Assembly: GCA_027317105.1 (NCBI GenBank)
Contig: DAHVFH010000164.1
Location: forward strand, 1 to 16,101
Origin: Cytophagales bacterium
GTDB taxonomy: Bacteria > Bacteroidota > Bacteroidia > Cytophagales > Cyclobacteriaceae
Length of the DNA: 16,101 nt
Direction: 5' to 3'
The position numbers and the translations under genes were made by a program. The first letter of the stretch is position 1; each line of letters begins with the position of its first letter. Of this stretch, positions 15,373 to 16,101 are shown piece after piece. Under the pieces are notes generated by a model that made no database searches, was not told where the DNA came from, and saw nothing but the letters and a program-made list of their open reading frames with translations.

Positions 15373-15978
15373 TTAATACAAATACGGGATTATTCGATAT
15401 TTTACTTTTTTTGAATACGTCTCCCATAATTTTCCATACTTGGCAGTACACCGTCTATTATCGTCTCTTTGTCGAGGCAATAAAAGAACTAAATAATAGA
15501 TTGGATAAAGCCATACACCCAGCACTCCGTAATGGCCCACACAGAGGGCAATCCCCAATGCCATTAAAATTTCACCCAGGTAATTGATGTGCTTGCTCAT
15601 TCCCCAAAATCCATTGACCAATAATACTTTATTCCCATCAGAAATAGTTTTTGGTTTAATTCCAAGGAATGAATTTTCGGGATTATTCTTAAAAAAATAT
15701 TTTTGCATGTTCGCTCCTCGCGCCAACATCCATCCGACCATAAAAATAAGCGAAAAGAAAAAAAGTAACCAGGCGGGCGTTTCTGGATCGGGTAAATTTA
15801 CGGTTGACCAAAGTACGATGGAATAAAAGTAGGGGTAGAACCCTAAACATCCCCAGCCTAATTTGATGCCTACTTTCTCTGCGAAGAAATCGTACGTGTA
15901 AAGATGGACCTTTTCAAAAGTCAAATAATCAAACACAAAATAAGACAACATCGCTGCGCATAATAAATAAGGCTTCAA
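15373..15978 (-). CDS. C-terminal half of an ERG4/ERG24 sterol-reductase family protein, possibly 5'-truncated
   Basis: About 201 residues of a multi-pass membrane protein. The C-terminal family signature is clear: GFWGMSKHINYLGEILMALG (where other members have ARH-NY-GD), then YLVLLLPRQRDDNRRCTAKY (HR--RD--C--KYG), then YSKKVKYRIIPYLY. The part before it (FVFDYLTFEKVHLYTYDFFA, then GWGCLGFYPYFYS) aligns with the middle of C14- and C7-sterol reductases, which are about 400-450 residues. So the N-terminal half is missing. These enzymes reduce sterol double bonds with NADPH. The start is weak: TTG at 15976-15978 has no ribosome site, ATG 15949-15951 lies within homologous sequence, and the same frame is closed by TAG at 16087-16089. 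The options are a naturally short homologue, a truncated gene, or a frameshift beyond the window. Confidence 0.72.
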   Translation of the reverse strand: MKPYLLCAAMLSYFVFDYLTFEKVHLYTYDFFAEKVGIKLGWGCLGFYPYFYSIVLWSTVNLPDPETPAWLLFFFSLIFMVGWMLARGANMQKYFFKNNPENSFLGIKPKTISDGNKVLLVNGFWGMSKHINYLGEILMALGIALCVGHYGVLGVWLYPIYYLVLLLPRQRDDNRRCTAKYGKLWETYSKKVKYRIIPYLY

Positions 15979-16006
15979 GCGGTCGGCACGACCCAGCGTG
16001 AAGCCT
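15970..16006. repeat. Nested palindrome at the 5' edge of the sterol-reductase-like gene
   Basis: Outer arms AGGCTTCA and TGAAGCCT (8 bp, perfect) enclose an inner hairpin, GGTCG with CGACC around a GCA loop. The stretch is GC-richer than the gene beside it and covers the nominal TTG start. It does not belong to the H1-H4 hairpin family. Confidence 0.6.
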
Positions 16007-16101
16007 ATGTTGCACGGAACCTTCGGTTGCGGTGAGGTTGAGTTTTTTCTATGGAGATTGAATGGATCGGAGCAGATCAGGAACAGCTAAGATTCATGCC
16101 C
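15979..16101. other. Right edge, no clear gene
   Basis: In all three minus-strand frames this stretch contains stops, and none gives sequence like the N-terminal half of a sterol reductase. On the plus strand an ATG at 16051 opens 17 codons that run off the window (starting MEIEWIGADQEQ); it could be the beginning of a divergent gene but is too short to judge. Confidence 0.4.

Noticed and set aside
15970..16020. Integron attC-type recombination site
   Set aside because: The palindrome lacks the paired RYYYAAC and GTTRRRY core sites, and no cassette array or integrase is visible.
16051..16101. Start of a divergent + strand gene (MEIEWIGADQEQ...)
   Set aside because: Only 17 codons before the window ends, with no clear ribosome site or promoter; it cannot be supported.

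Overview
The window looks like chromosomal DNA of a Bacteroidota member, most likely of the order Cytophagales. The evidence is moderate GC (low forties by eye), A/T-rich start regions mostly without Shine-Dalgarno sequences, promoter-like matches to the Bacteroidota TTG / TAnnTTTG consensus, several TTG starts, and gene families common in that group: an ASPIC/UnbV FG-GAP lipoprotein, a GH130 plus GT4 cluster, and an MmcQ/YjbR-like protein. No rRNA, tRNA, CRISPR array or intact insertion sequence was seen.

Left part (1-2080): the 3' part of an alpha/beta hydrolase, then a secreted PF00756-type esterase. The gaps on both sides of the esterase each carry two copies of one 24-base hairpin family, in opposite orientations, so the gene sits between two inverted hairpin pairs resembling REP/BIME elements. 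The hydrolase's last 38 bases, including the stop codon, are repeated 136 bases downstream, with one hairpin pair between the copies. The gap after the esterase also holds an orphan open frame of doubtful status.

Glycan block (2081-6858): a GH130-type protein on + faces a two-gene - strand operon: a GT4 fused to a C-terminal helical-barrel-like domain, then a second GT4 overlapping it by ATGA. The three probably build or remodel an intracellular oligosaccharide, perhaps mannose-containing (inference). The 447-base gap beyond contains a decayed + strand coding remnant with one frameshift.

Middle (7330-10100): a probable + strand operon of an MFS exporter, an isochorismatase-fold protein lacking the catalytic cysteine, and an aldo/keto reductase, suggesting small-molecule export and detoxification. 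Right part (10205-14869): an exported alditol-oxidase-like flavoprotein with a Tat-like lipoprotein leader, then a 1089-residue surface lipoprotein with 14 calcium-loop FG-GAP repeats (7 + 7) around an ASPIC/UnbV domain. Each has its own promoter candidate.

Right end (14959-15978, - strand): a small MmcQ/YjbR protein and the C-terminal half of an ERG4/ERG24 sterol-reductase-family membrane protein. The latter lacks a convincing start and is preceded by an in-frame stop and a nested palindrome, so it may be a truncated gene.
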